Below are positions 26,202 to 35,622 of a stretch of DNA of 64,000 nt, piece after piece (within the stretch, counting starts at the first letter, position 1; the number at the start of each line of letters is the position of its first letter). This DNA comes from Bacteroidetes bacterium UBA1941 (lineage in GTDB: Bacteria; Bacteroidota; Bacteroidia; Chitinophagales; LD1). The DNA is taken from the NCBI GenBank assembly GCA_002336805.1, contig DDEZ01000011.1, positions 372,001 to 436,000 on the forward strand, written 5' to 3'. The translations under genes and the position numbers were made by a program. Under the pieces are notes generated by a model. The model had not been told where the DNA came from. It worked only from the letters and a program-made list of their open reading frames with translations, and searched no databases.

Positions 26202-26867
26202 TCAGGGCATCGCCAAAAGCGTCTCATTATTTATCTCTCTGATACTTATCTCGTTTTTATCTTTCCCAGCCCCTTCAGAAACAGCAATATGTGCTCTAAA
26301 GTTCGCACTCGGATCTATCTTGTATAAATGAAAAATGGCCCCGCCTACTGACACTGTATCACCTCTGGTGTCTACAGTCTCAAATCTCATGTTGACTCCC
26401 TGGCCAGAAGCCTTGGCGATGGCCTCTTTTCTCGTCCATATGTCCCAGAATGATATATAATCACGACTATCGTTGACCACATTCCATTCCCCATCTGTGA
26501 GCAGGTCCCTGTAGTCTGTCAGTGATATTTCTCTGATGTGCTCTGCATCTATCCCGATAGATCCGGAGGAGCTGCACGTGCAAGCCACTATCCCTTTCGT
26601 ATGAGTGATGCTGAAATCAGGGCCATTTTTGACATAAGGTTTGCTGCCTGTCGTATATTGTACATCCTGTAGCGTGAAGGCCAGCCCTAGTCTGGCAAAG
26701 ATCTGACGCAGCAGCAGTTTTCCTGCCAGGCGCGCCTGCCGGTCCTCGGGCTGCCGGTAGGCCATGATACGCTCACGCATGGCAGCCGGCATAGCCATCA
26801 GTGCTGCATCCATCTGTGCAGCACTCCAGAGCCTATCCGTATGATGTGTCAAAACCGTAATAGCCAT
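26202..26867 (-). CDS. 4'-phosphopantetheinyl transferase (Sfp-type)
   Basis: The 221-residue protein has the Sfp-superfamily motifs: GKLLLRQIFARLG, SITHTKGIVAC, the Mg/CoA site IGIDAEHIREIS, and FWDIWTRKEAIAKASGQG in place of the WxxKEA(x)xK motif. It transfers the phosphopantetheine arm from CoA to a Ser of a carrier domain. The gene is divergent from the NRPS-like gene, with 119 bases between the starts, and its obvious client is the carrier domain of that protein. Length (about 220) is typical of the Sfp rather than the AcpS class. Confidence 0.88.
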   Translation of the reverse strand: MAITVLTHHTDRLWSAAQMDAALMAMPAAMRERIMAYRQPEDRQARLAGKLLLRQIFARLGLAFTLQDVQYTTGSKPYVKNGPDFSITHTKGIVACTCSSSGSIGIDAEHIREISLTDYRDLLTDGEWNVVNDSRDYISFWDIWTRKEAIAKASGQGVNMRFETVDTRGDTVSVGGAIFHLYKIDPSANFRAHIAVSEGAGKDKNEISIREINNETLLAMP

Positions 26868-26986
26868 TGGCGTCAGATTTGCAGGTCGGATGTGTAGATA
26901 AGTGCCTGCCTTGCTTTGGGCAAAAAAAAATATTATTGTTAGAATAAACCAATCACCGGTATGCCACCTCTAAGAAAGCAATCTAA

Positions 26987-29900
26987 ATGGCAAACCGGAA
27001 GCCGGTCTGCTACCGGGTGGGCAAATGTGATCGTATGAGTATAACCCTCGGACCAGTACGTCCGGATCTGATACGCGAAGAGACGCTGGCCGATATGTTT
27101 AGGGCCTCAGCATCGCTACGCCCGGATAAAACTGCTTTTATTTTTGGTGAAGAGTCGATCTCCTACAGGGACCTGGATCGGTGGACAGATGCCATCGCTC
27201 AATTTCTGCAGGATGCTGGCATCGGGCGCGGTTCTTTCGTAGGCCTCTGGTGGCCACGCAGTATGGAGCTGCATGCCGCTATCCTGGGTATAGTAAAAAC
27301 TGGTGCTGCCTACGTACCGCTGGATAGAGAGATGCCGCTGGAGCGTGTGCATACTGTGATGCAAGAGGTGGGAGCCGTTGCCTGTTTTACCGATTCAGAT
27401 GCAGACCTGGGTTGTGTCACACTCAGGGTGCCTGCCAGGCCTGGTACTGATCAGGTCGTGCTCGCTCCATCAGGTCCTGAGCCGGGAGACAGGGCCTATG
27501 TGCTGTATACCTCCGGCAGTACAGGCAGGCCCAAGGGTATCCCGATAGCACACCGTCAGATAGCTCATTTGGTACGCTCCGAAAATTCCCTGCTTGGCAT
27601 CACGGAGGAGGATCGTATTTATCAGGGCTTTTCTGTCTCTTTTGATATGTGGTGCGAGGAGGTATGGATAGGCCTCCATGCCGGAGCCACCCTATGGGTG
27701 GCAGATGCTACTACTGCAAAGGTAGTGGACGAGCTGAGCCAGGTGCTCAGGCAGCAGCGTATCACCGTACTCCATGCCGTGCCGAGCCTGCTGGCGGTGA
27801 TGGATGATGATATCCCTACACTACGGCTCATCAATGCCGGTGGCGAGGCCTGCACCCCGCAGGTGCTGGCCCGCTGGGCTCGCGGGGATCGCAGGTTCTA
27901 TAATGGCTATGGGCCCACTGAGACGACTGTCACCGCCAGCTATGCCGAGCTACGCGCCGGAGACAAGATCACAATAGGCAAACCGCTGCCAAACTACAAT
28001 ATGGCTGTAGTAGATGACCACTATGACCTCGTGCCCTATGGTACCAGGGGGCAGCTGGCCATCACCGGCCCCGGTGTGAGCGAGGGGTATATCAATAGGC
28101 CCGACCTTACAGCTGATAAGTTTAGGAGCAAGACGCCATCGCTGGCAGCGCTCCCGGGAGATATCATGTACCTGACCGGAGATGCCGTGATCATGCAGCC
28201 GGATGGGGAGATAGAGTTTCTGGGACGCATAGATGATCAGATCAAACTGCGGGGCTATCGCATCGAGCTGGGTGAGATAGAAAACCAGCTAAACGCACAG
28301 CATGGTATATCAGCCGCAGCAGTCGCCGTGCGTCGCGATAGCAATGACCAGGACGAGCTGGTAGGCTATGTGCTGATGGATAGCGGTGCGGCTTTCGATG
28401 AGCAGCTACTGCGGGCAGAACTGGCAAAAGTACTGCCCCCATATATGGTGCCGGCAGTGATACTCTCGCTGAGCGAGATGCCCCGCCTGCCTAGTGGCAA
28501 AATAGATCGTAAAAAGCTACCCCGCCCGTCCATATTTGAGCAAGCACCGGTTCATGGTACAGGGCATGAGATAGACCAGTCAGCAACGCTACCGGATAGA
28601 GTGATCGCGATCCTACATGGCATTTTTCCCGGCAGGGAGATCCATCAGGGCGATGATTTCTTCACTGATCTCGGTGGCCATTCACTCCTGGCAGCAGCAT
28701 TTGTATCCCGCATGCGCAGAGAAGGTAGCTTTGCAGCAGCTTCTATACGGGATGTCTACCAGCACCGGCCTTTGAGTAGTTTGATATCTGATTGGGAAAG
28801 CCGTAATACCCAAGGGACAAGCGCAAAGGACAAACGAACATTTCACAGCATACCGTCTGCACGCTACCTGCTCTGCTGGGCTGCGCAGTCGGTTGCACTC
28901 CTTTTCATCTATACTCTTTTTGCGCTGCAGATATTTGTGCCCTACCTCGGGTACTACTACATACAGCAGGATACCAATAATTATGGCTACGCCATCATCG
29001 GTGCGCTCGTGTTTTTCTGCCTGATACCGCCATTTTTCTCTCTCATATCTGTGGGGGTGAAATGGGTGGTGATAGGCCGCTTCCGCGCGGGAGATTATCC
29101 GCTTTGGGGCTCTTACTATTTCCGATGGTGGCTGGTCAATACGGTACAAGGGCTCGCGCAGATGGAGTTTCTGAATGGTACACCGCTGTATCCTATGTAC
29201 CTCAGATGGATGGGCGTCAAGGTAGCACCGGATGCACAGATAGCCGCTGCCAAAATAGGTGCAGAGGACCTGCTCACCATAGGGCGCGATGTGAGTATCA
29301 GCTCACAGGTCCTGTTTAATAATGCCTGGGTAGAAGATGGCCTGCTGAAGATACGCGAGATCAGGATAGGTGACCATGCCTATATAGGCAGTAGTGCGGT
29401 CATAGCGGGCGATACGGTCATAGAGCCCTGGGGAGAGCTGGGGGACCTCAGCTCACTGCCTGCTGGTAAAACTATCAGGCAAGGCGAGGTGTGGCACGGC
29501 AGCCCTGCGCAGTGTATCGCTACACGTAATATTTCAGAATTGCCCCAACCGCTGCAGGCTACCACTCACGAGCTACTGATCTATAAGGTCATCTTTACGG
29601 CACTTCTGCTGGTATTTCCTTTTGCTATGCTGGTACCACTGCTACCGGCGCTTTTGGGATTAAACTATCTGGATAACACTACTGTAGGCGAATATGACTT
29701 TCACTATCTGGTGTGGACACCGTTGCTGGCGCTCTCCTATGTACTGATCTTTGTGCTTCAGACTGTGGGCCTCACCCGGCTGCTCCAGCGGGGTATACAG
29801 CCGGGCACATATCCTATACACAGCGTTACTTATATCCGCAAATGGCTCTCGGAGCAGCTCATGGCCCTCTCACTGATAGTAGTGCACCCTATCTACGCCA

Positions 29901-30979
29901 CAGTGTACGTCACGTCTATGTTCAGGGCGCTGGGCGCCAAAGTGGGCAGGAACACTGAGATCTCTACTGCCAATAACGTGACCCACCCCATGTTTGAGAT
30001 AGGAGAGGACTCCTTTATAGCAGATGCGGTCACCCTGGGAGAGGCAGATATCCGCGGCCAGCGGCTGATACTGGATCGCACAGTGATAGGGAGCAATAGC
30101 TTTGTAGGCAATAGCGCCCTGATACCACAGGGCTATCATATGCCTGACGATATGCTGGTAGGTGTGCTCTCTACACCACCAGCAGTGGCGCAGATAGAGC
30201 AGCAGCCCGGCAGTGATTGGTTTGGCTCTCCGGCTATCGCACTCCCGCACCGTCAGCAGAGCTATCCGTACCCGCGTACCCTCACGCATACACCATCACT
30301 GCTGAGGCGCATGGCACGAGCCACGATAGAGCTCATCCGTATCATCATTCCACAGACTGCGGTCATTTGCCTTAGTGTGATTTTTATCGGCTATTGCCAT
30401 GGCCTGATAGTAGACCACCCTATATGGCATTTGATACTTCTTTTCCCAGTTTATTACCTTACTATTATCGGCATTCCGGCTTTCCTCATTACAGTTGCTA
30501 TGAAGTGGCTACTAGTAGGTCGATACAAAGAAGCCCAATACCCGATGTGGACGCGTCCTGTATGGTTTAGTGAGGCTGTGACTGCCACCTATGAGTCCTT
30601 ATCCAAAACATTTCTGCTGGAATATATGAAGGGCACGCCCTGGCTCCCGGTGGCTCTACGCATGCTGGGCGTGAAGGTGGGGAAGCGCGCGTGGCTCAAT
30701 ACGCTGGACATCACAGAGTATGACATGGTGACCATAGGAGATGATACAGTGCTGAATAGTGACTGTGGCCCGCAGACGCACCTCTTTGAGGATCGGGTCA
30801 TGAAGGTGGGCCGCGTCAGGATGGGCGCGCGATGCAGTATCGGAGCACGCTCCATAGTGCTCTATGATAGTGAGGTGGGAGATGATACACGCCTGACAGC
30901 ATTATCACTGGTCATGAAGGGCGAGGTACTGGCGCCGGGTACGGACTGGGAGGGTAGCCCGGTACGGCCACAAAACTGA
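26987..30979 (+). CDS. Pls/PosA-type single-module peptide synthetase with membrane and beta-helix domains
   Basis: The 1330-residue protein has an adenylation domain at about residues 30-520: A3 YTSGSTGRPKGIPIAH, A5 NGYGPTE, A7 YLTGDAV, A8 GRIDDQIKLRGYRIELGEIE, A10 LPSGKIDRKKLP. A carrier domain follows (FFTDLGGHSLL, phosphopantetheine Ser566). The last 700 residues hold three units, each a membrane-helix pair plus a left-handed beta-helix hexapeptide-type domain: GVKVAPDAQIAAAKIG, GAKVGRNTEISTANNV, GVKVGKRAWLNTLDIT. This is the architecture of epsilon-polylysine synthetase (Pls) and the 'NRPS terminal domain' family. No condensation or thioesterase domain is visible. The specificity segment reads FDMWCEEVW; I do not predict the amino acid. 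An alternative start is ATG 27035. Confidence 0.85.
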   Translation: MANRKPVCYRVGKCDRMSITLGPVRPDLIREETLADMFRASASLRPDKTAFIFGEESISYRDLDRWTDAIAQFLQDAGIGRGSFVGLWWPRSMELHAAILGIVKTGAAYVPLDREMPLERVHTVMQEVGAVACFTDSDADLGCVTLRVPARPGTDQVVLAPSGPEPGDRAYVLYTSGSTGRPKGIPIAHRQIAHLVRSENSLLGITEEDRIYQGFSVSFDMWCEEVWIGLHAGATLWVADATTAKVVDELSQVLRQQRITVLHAVPSLLAVMDDDIPTLRLINAGGEACTPQVLARWARGDRRFYNGYGPTETTVTASYAELRAGDKITIGKPLPNYNMAVVDDHYDLVPYGTRGQLAITGPGVSEGYINRPDLTADKFRSKTPSLAALPGDIMYLTGDAVIMQPDGEIEFLGRIDDQIKLRGYRIELGEIENQLNAQHGISAAAVAVRRDSNDQDELVGYVLMDSGAAFDEQLLRAELAKVLPPYMVPAVILSLSEMPRLPSGKIDRKKLPRPSIFEQAPVHGTGHEIDQSATLPDRVIAILHGIFPGREIHQGDDFFTDLGGHSLLAAAFVSRMRREGSFAAASIRDVYQHRPLSSLISDWESRNTQGTSAKDKRTFHSIPSARYLLCWAAQSVALLFIYTLFALQIFVPYLGYYYIQQDTNNYGYAIIGALVFFCLIPPFFSLISVGVKWVVIGRFRAGDYPLWGSYYFRWWLVNTVQGLAQMEFLNGTPLYPMYLRWMGVKVAPDAQIAAAKIGAEDLLTIGRDVSISSQVLFNNAWVEDGLLKIREIRIGDHAYIGSSAVIAGDTVIEPWGELGDLSSLPAGKTIRQGEVWHGSPAQCIATRNISELPQPLQATTHELLIYKVIFTALLLVFPFAMLVPLLPALLGLNYLDNTTVGEYDFHYLVWTPLLALSYVLIFVLQTVGLTRLLQRGIQPGTYPIHSVTYIRKWLSEQLMALSLIVVHPIYATVYVTSMFRALGAKVGRNTEISTANNVTHPMFEIGEDSFIADAVTLGEADIRGQRLILDRTVIGSNSFVGNSALIPQGYHMPDDMLVGVLSTPPAVAQIEQQPGSDWFGSPAIALPHRQQSYPYPRTLTHTPSLLRRMARATIELIRIIIPQTAVICLSVIFIGYCHGLIVDHPIWHLILLFPVYYLTIIGIPAFLITVAMKWLLVGRYKEAQYPMWTRPVWFSEAVTATYESLSKTFLLEYMKGTPWLPVALRMLGVKVGKRAWLNTLDITEYDMVTIGDDTVLNSDCGPQTHLFEDRVMKVGRVRMGARCSIGARSIVLYDSEVGDDTRLTALSLVMKGEVLAPGTDWEGSPVRPQN

Positions 30980-30992
30980 AACCGTTTGTACT

Positions 30993-31607
30993 ATGAAAAA
31001 ACTGAAATTCCTTTTTGCTTTTCTATATCTTCTTCCGCTGGTGCTATGTGCTGCAGAGAAAGACTCTGTCTGTGCGGTCCCGCTGCGGTATGATGTGCTG
31101 GACAAGAATACCGACGTAGATGCTTTCCTGCGTATGGCCGGAGACAAACAGTACAATCTCTATTATAATGGCTCTGACCTCATCATAGAGCAGCGGCGCA
31201 AGGGTACCCTGTACCTTGTGCACGGACAGAGTTTTGCCTCCTATCAGAATGAGGAAATGTATATCGACTCAGCCTGGTTTCAGAATGTAGGCAATGTGCC
31301 GGACAAGGAGCTGGTGATCCGGTATTCGCTATTCAGCCTGGAGCCAGCCAGCCAGACCCGGTCCAAACACCTGATTTTTATAGACCCTGAGCAGAAGAAA
31401 ATATTGCTGAATATTGCGACTTATGATTTTAAAATAGCTCCGGATGAGAATGGCCGTATCATAGACTACCTCTACGAGGCGGAAGTTCAGATCGTATTCA
31501 ATGGTATCAGGGTCAAGGCTACGGAGGAGTCTGATGTAGACAACCCTGCTATACAGCTGGACGACGGGCTCTACCACCGTCGTGGGCATTGTTTTGTAAA
31601 ACACTGA
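30993..31607 (+). CDS. Hypothetical exported protein downstream of the NRPS-like gene
   Basis: The 204-residue protein starts 13 bases after the synthetase gene, so it is probably in the same transcript. It has a signal peptide (MKKLKFLFAFLYLLPLVLCAA) and a mature domain rich in alternating hydrophobic residues (LYYNGSDLIIEQRRKG, LNIATYDFKIAPDENGRII), suggesting beta structure. I recognise no family. Its position suggests a periplasmic or envelope role linked to the synthetase product, but that is inference from neighbourhood only. Confidence 0.7.
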   Translation: MKKLKFLFAFLYLLPLVLCAAEKDSVCAVPLRYDVLDKNTDVDAFLRMAGDKQYNLYYNGSDLIIEQRRKGTLYLVHGQSFASYQNEEMYIDSAWFQNVGNVPDKELVIRYSLFSLEPASQTRSKHLIFIDPEQKKILLNIATYDFKIAPDENGRIIDYLYEAEVQIVFNGIRVKATEESDVDNPAIQLDDGLYHRRGHCFVKH

Positions 31608-31649
31608 TTTATATCTGTTTTCGCTGGCCGCGTATTCGCTTTTATTTTA

Positions 31650-31680
31650 TTTGCTACTCCACGATAAGCGGTTATTTTTG
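31650..31680 (+). promoter_or_regulatory. Promoter of gap
   Basis: TTTG (31650-31653), a 19-base spacer, and TATTTTTG (31673-31680) match the Bacteroidota -33/-7 consensus at the ideal distance. The start codon is 47 bases downstream. Confidence 0.75.
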
Positions 31681-31727
31681 CGCCGTCTTAAGTTTTCATT
31701 TATCCCCAATTTAAACACGCTTTCGAT

Positions 31728-33173
31728 ATGAAGGATCAGTATGCATCTGAATTGGCGCAGTGGATAGGCAAGGAGCAGGCTGCTCTCGCCCTCCTCGATA
31801 CTGCCAGCAAACTCCAACTGGAAAAATCTGTAGAGCTGGTGCTCTTCCGCCGCAAATTGTTTGACAAGAAGATCAGTGAGATACTCAGCGATCATGCATA
31901 TGCTGAGAAATTTACAGGACTGAAGTTTCCTGTATCGCTGTCGCTCAATATTGCTACTGCTATCGCAAAGCTGGACCTGGCTCCATCCCGTATCGATATA
32001 GGCCGCCTCTGCACAGAGTTTGTAGAGTCTGGCAATACTGATAACTATGATGCTTTTGTAGCTGAAAAGCTGAAGAACTTCATAGGCAAAGACAAGAAAG
32101 AGATCAAACCGCGCGATGTGGTCCTTTATGGCTTTGGCCGTATAGGCCGTCTGGCCGCGAGGGTGCTCATCGAGCACTCAGGTGGTGGCCAGCGCCTCCG
32201 CCTCCGCGCCATCGTGACGCGCGACAAGGCTACTGACGACCTGGCCAAGCGTGCCTCCCTGCTCCGCAAAGATTCGGTGCATGGCCGTTTCGCAGGTGTG
32301 ATAGAGGCAGATGTAGAGAATAGCTCCATCATCATCAATGGCCACCGTGTGCACATGATCACAGCCGCTTCGCCATCTGAGGTAGACTATACTGCCTACG
32401 GTATAGAGGACGCGATCATAATAGATAATACAGGTGCATGGCGCGATGAAAAAGGCCTCAGTGAGCACCTCAAATCCAAGGGTGCAGGTATGGTGATCCT
32501 CACCGCTCCGGGCAAAGGTGACCTGCCAAACATCGTGTATGGTGTGAATCATGAGCAATTTGACGGCCAGAACGGCAAGATCTTCACCGCTGCCAGCTGC
32601 ACTACCAATGCCATAGCACCGGTGATCAAGGTGATCAAGGACACCCTCGGCATCGAGCGCGGACACATCGAGACCGTACATGCCTATACCAATGACCAGA
32701 ATCTGCTGGACAACTATCACAAGAAATCCCGCCGCGGCCGCAGTGCGCCAAACAATATGGTGATCACTGAGACAGGTGCAGGCAAGGCTGTGACCAAGAT
32801 ATACCCTGAGATGAAAGGTCTCCTGACCTCAAACGCAGTACGCGTACCGGTACAGGACGTGTCTCTGGCCATCCTCAATCTGCGCGTGTCTAAGAAGACA
32901 TCTGTAGGTGAGGTGAATGCCCTGCTCAAGAAGTCATCTCTCTACGGTGAGCTGGTGGAGCAGATAGACTACTCTATGAACGCCGAGCTGGTATCTAGTG
33001 ATGTGGTAGGCAATAGCCACGCCTGCGAGATAGACAGCCACGCTACCATCGTATCAGAAGACGGCCAGAATGTGGTGGTCTACGCCTGGTATGACAATGA
33101 GTACGGCTATACCTGCCAGGTAGTGCGCCTGGCGCGTCACCTCGCCGGTGTACGCAGGCTGACATACTATTGA
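31728..33173 (+). CDS. gap: Glyceraldehyde-3-phosphate dehydrogenase, long form
   Basis: The 481-residue protein interconverts glyceraldehyde 3-phosphate and 1,3-bisphosphoglycerate in glycolysis or gluconeogenesis. The NAD-binding loop VVLYGFGRIGRLAARVL begins near residue 128; the catalytic Cys291 is in AASCTTNAIAPVIKVIKD, and HAYTNDQNLLDNYHKKSRRG and WYDNEYGYTCQVV follow. It has an N-terminal helical extension of about 120 residues compared with classical GAPDH (about 335), as in the long form common in Bacteroidota. A consensus promoter precedes it and an intrinsic terminator follows. Confidence 0.95.
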   Translation: MKDQYASELAQWIGKEQAALALLDTASKLQLEKSVELVLFRRKLFDKKISEILSDHAYAEKFTGLKFPVSLSLNIATAIAKLDLAPSRIDIGRLCTEFVESGNTDNYDAFVAEKLKNFIGKDKKEIKPRDVVLYGFGRIGRLAARVLIEHSGGGQRLRLRAIVTRDKATDDLAKRASLLRKDSVHGRFAGVIEADVENSSIIINGHRVHMITAASPSEVDYTAYGIEDAIIIDNTGAWRDEKGLSEHLKSKGAGMVILTAPGKGDLPNIVYGVNHEQFDGQNGKIFTAASCTTNAIAPVIKVIKDTLGIERGHIETVHAYTNDQNLLDNYHKKSRRGRSAPNNMVITETGAGKAVTKIYPEMKGLLTSNAVRVPVQDVSLAILNLRVSKKTSVGEVNALLKKSSLYGELVEQIDYSMNAELVSSDVVGNSHACEIDSHATIVSEDGQNVVVYAWYDNEYGYTCQVVRLARHLAGVRRLTYY

Positions 33174-33197
33174 TCTCAGTTCAAAACCATAAACAAG

Positions 33198-33225
33198 AAA
33201 GGTCGGCAGGAATGCTGACCTTTTC
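33198..33225 (+). terminator. Intrinsic terminator of gap
   Basis: The stem aaaggtcggc/gctgaccttt has one G-T wobble and a six-base loop, and is followed by a T-rich run. Part of it is repeated at 34203. Confidence 0.85.
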
Positions 33226-33231
33226 TTATTT
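33211..33231 (+). repeat. Left copy of 21-base direct repeat flanking the A+T-rich cassette
   Basis: AATGCTGACCTTTTCTTATT plus one T forms the right arm and T-tail of the gap terminator. The copy at 34203-34223 differs at two positions. Confidence 0.7.
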
Positions 33232-33262
33232 CTGAATCTATTTATCTATTTATAAGACCTAT

Positions 33263-33784
33263 ATGGATTCAGTATCCCACTTATCCTCGAATAATTCTTA
33301 CTGGAGTTTTGTCTCTCATTTAGATTTTTGGATATCTCTAATATTGGCAATTGTCAGCGTTTATTATTCATATAGATCATTTAAAGAGGCAAGTGCGGCT
33401 AAAGAAGCAGCAATAAATGCAGCTACAACCGTTAAGATTCAGACCATAACCATAGAGCTTTCTGAAATTATTCAACACATAGATAAACTAGATCCTAAAA
33501 TTGACTTTACAAATGCGCGCGATCTTCTTAATGAAAACAATAGGCGTGTCCGAAGACTTATAGCGCCTTTTAAAACATCTCCTGAATATCTAGAAACAAT
33601 TAATAGGCTTGCAAAAGCATTAGATGATGCTAAAATGGCTTTAGAATCCGTAAGGCCTATCGGGAATAGCGATGACATAGTTAACCTTTCGGTTTATCAC
33701 GCTGTGGAATCCCATTTTTCTATTATTTCAGAAACATTAGCTGAATTAATGGGGCTTTTTGAGAAGAGAACAATAAAAATATAG
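33263..33784 (+). CDS. Hypothetical membrane-anchored helical protein in an A+T-rich cassette
   Basis: The 173-residue protein has one clear membrane segment (residues 22-44: FWISLILAIVSVYYSYRSF), then a long, probably helical, cytoplasmic or periplasmic part rich in Ala, Lys, Glu and Asn. No family is recognised. Base composition and codon use (AAA, AAT, TTA, ATA) are far more A+T-rich than gap and ffh on either side, which points to transfer. It is followed after 3 bases by the second cassette gene, so the two form an operon. A signalling or defence pair is possible but nothing in the sequence proves it. Confidence 0.7.
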   Translation: MDSVSHLSSNNSYWSFVSHLDFWISLILAIVSVYYSYRSFKEASAAKEAAINAATTVKIQTITIELSEIIQHIDKLDPKIDFTNARDLLNENNRRVRRLIAPFKTSPEYLETINRLAKALDDAKMALESVRPIGNSDDIVNLSVYHAVESHFSIISETLAELMGLFEKRTIKI

Positions 33785-33787
33785 GAA

Positions 33788-34168
33788 ATGCAGTCAGATT
33801 ATTTGAATAACATTCGGACCATTATTAAAAAGACCAAAGAGAAAAAATTGAAATGGAAGAGACAGAATCCAACAACACTCTTCTATGAAATTGTCGATTC
33901 TAAAGCAGAACGAAATATAATTTCTATTCAAAAACTTAAAGAGGGACGATCGGGTTTAGGTCAAGATAAATATATATTTAATGCAATTAATTCAGGGAAA
34001 GAAGTTGTTGTTAATTTAACTGCAGCTCTAGATGTGTCGTGGGTGGATACTCTTATAGGGGGTGAGGGTGAACTATATAGTCTTTTGAAAGAATTATATA
34101 ATGTTGCTGATAGAAGTATCGAAAGAGAAGGGATAGATTTTTTAGATGACTTAATTAATCGCCTGTAA
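33788..34168 (+). CDS. Hypothetical protein, second gene of the A+T-rich cassette
   Basis: The 126-residue soluble protein has a basic N-terminus (IRTIIKKTKEKKLKWKRQ) and an acidic, probably helical C-terminus (LLKELYNVADRSIEREGIDF). It starts 3 bases after the membrane-protein gene; an A-rich leader with GGAAATG suggests translational coupling. No family is recognised. Composition is A+T-rich like its partner. Confidence 0.65.
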   Translation: MQSDYLNNIRTIIKKTKEKKLKWKRQNPTTLFYEIVDSKAERNIISIQKLKEGRSGLGQDKYIFNAINSGKEVVVNLTAALDVSWVDTLIGGEGELYSLLKELYNVADRSIEREGIDFLDDLINRL

Positions 34169-34202
34169 TATTTAAATTGGTCTATTGGACAAAGGGTAGA
34201 GT

Positions 34203-34223
34203 AATGCCAACCTTTTCTTATTT
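34203..34223 (+). repeat. Right copy of the gap-terminator repeat
   Basis: AATGCCAACCTTTTCTTATT plus one T matches 33211-33231 in 19 of 21 positions. The preceding AAAGGGTAGAGT is a degraded version of the terminator's left arm. It lies after the second cassette gene and before ffh. Confidence 0.65.
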
Positions 34224-34269
34224 TCGCCATCCCGTTGACTAGTGACTGCCGACGGTAGACAGCAATACC

Positions 34270-35598
34270 ATGTTTGAGAATTTACAGGAAAAGCTCGAGG
34301 GAGCCTTTAAAACCCTCAAAGGACAAGGGAAGATCACCGAGATCAACGTAGCGGAGACCGTCAAGGAGATCCGTCGCGCCCTCGTAGATGCGGATGTCAA
34401 CTATAAAATAGCCAAGGACTTCACGGACCGCGTGCGAGAGAAGGCTATGGGCGCCGGTGTACTCACTGCGGTCTCTCCTGGCCAGATGATCACCAAGATC
34501 ATGCACGATGAGCTGACCGAGCTCATGGGTGGCAAGGAGTCTGATTTTAATATCAAAGGCTCTCCGGCCATCATCCTCATAGCCGGTCTGCAGGGTAGCG
34601 GTAAGACAACCTTTACGCACAAGCTCGCCAACTATCTCAAGACCAAAAAATTTAAGAAGCCCCTCATGGTGGCGGGTGACGTGTACCGCCCCGCGGCCAT
34701 AGACCAGCTCATGGTACTGGGCGAGAAGATCGAGGTGCCGGTATATGCCAATAAAGAAAGCAAAGATCCTGTGGCGATCGCTCTGGAGGGTATAGCCAAG
34801 GCGAAAGCTGACGGTAATGATGTGGTGATCATAGATACCGCAGGTCGCCTCGCAGTAGATGAGGAGATGATGAAGGAGATCACAGCGGTGAAGGCTAAGA
34901 CCAATCCTAATGAGATACTCTTTGTAGTAGACTCGATGACGGGTCAGGATGCGGTGAATACTGCCAAAGCTTTCAATGACCGCCTCAACTTTGATGGTGT
35001 GGTACTGACAAAGCTGGATGGTGATACACGTGGCGGAGCCGCTCTGACTATTACCTACACAGTGGGCAAACCGATCAAGTTCATGTCTAGTGGAGAGAAG
35101 GTAGATACGCTCGATATCTTCTACCCTGAGCGTATGGCTACGCGTATCCTAGGCATGGGTGATATCGTGAGCTTCGTAGAGAAAGCGCAGGAGCAGTATG
35201 ACGAGAAGAAAGCCCGCGAGCTCGAGGCCAAGATCAGCAAGAACCAGTTCAACTTCAATGACTTCCTCTACCAGCTGGAGCAGATCAAGAAGATGGGTAA
35301 TATGAAAGACCTCCTCGGTATGATACCGGGTATGGGCAAAGCGCTGAAAGATGTAGATATCAAAGATGATGCCTTCAAGAAGGTAGAAGCGATCATCCTA
35401 TCCATGACACCAGAGGAGCGCGAGAAGCCGGACCTCATAGATGGCCGCCGCCGCCAGCGCTTGGCCAAGGGTAGCGGTAACACGATACAGGAAGTGAATG
35501 CATTCATCAAGCAGTTTGAAGAGATGAAGAAGATGATGAAGAGCATGCAAAAGATGAGCTCAGCAGGCCGCATGATGAAAGGTATGCCCGGCAGGTAA
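34270..35598 (+). CDS. ffh: Signal recognition particle GTPase
   Basis: The 442-residue protein has the N domain (MFENLQEKLEGAFKTLKGQG), the G domain with P-loop AGLQGSGKTTFTHKLA near residue 105, DTAGRLAVDEEM and TKLDGDTRGGAAL, and the Met-rich M domain ending MKSMQKMSSAGRMMKGMPGR. Ffh binds the SRP RNA and hydrophobic signal sequences and delivers ribosomes to FtsY at the membrane. The length is normal. An intrinsic terminator follows. Confidence 0.97.
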   Translation: MFENLQEKLEGAFKTLKGQGKITEINVAETVKEIRRALVDADVNYKIAKDFTDRVREKAMGAGVLTAVSPGQMITKIMHDELTELMGGKESDFNIKGSPAIILIAGLQGSGKTTFTHKLANYLKTKKFKKPLMVAGDVYRPAAIDQLMVLGEKIEVPVYANKESKDPVAIALEGIAKAKADGNDVVIIDTAGRLAVDEEMMKEITAVKAKTNPNEILFVVDSMTGQDAVNTAKAFNDRLNFDGVVLTKLDGDTRGGAALTITYTVGKPIKFMSSGEKVDTLDIFYPERMATRILGMGDIVSFVEKAQEQYDEKKARELEAKISKNQFNFNDFLYQLEQIKKMGNMKDLLGMIPGMGKALKDVDIKDDAFKKVEAIILSMTPEEREKPDLIDGRRRQRLAKGSGNTIQEVNAFIKQFEEMKKMMKSMQKMSSAGRMMKGMPGR

Positions 35599-35622
35599 TA
35601 GCTGCTCGTAACAAACTATATA

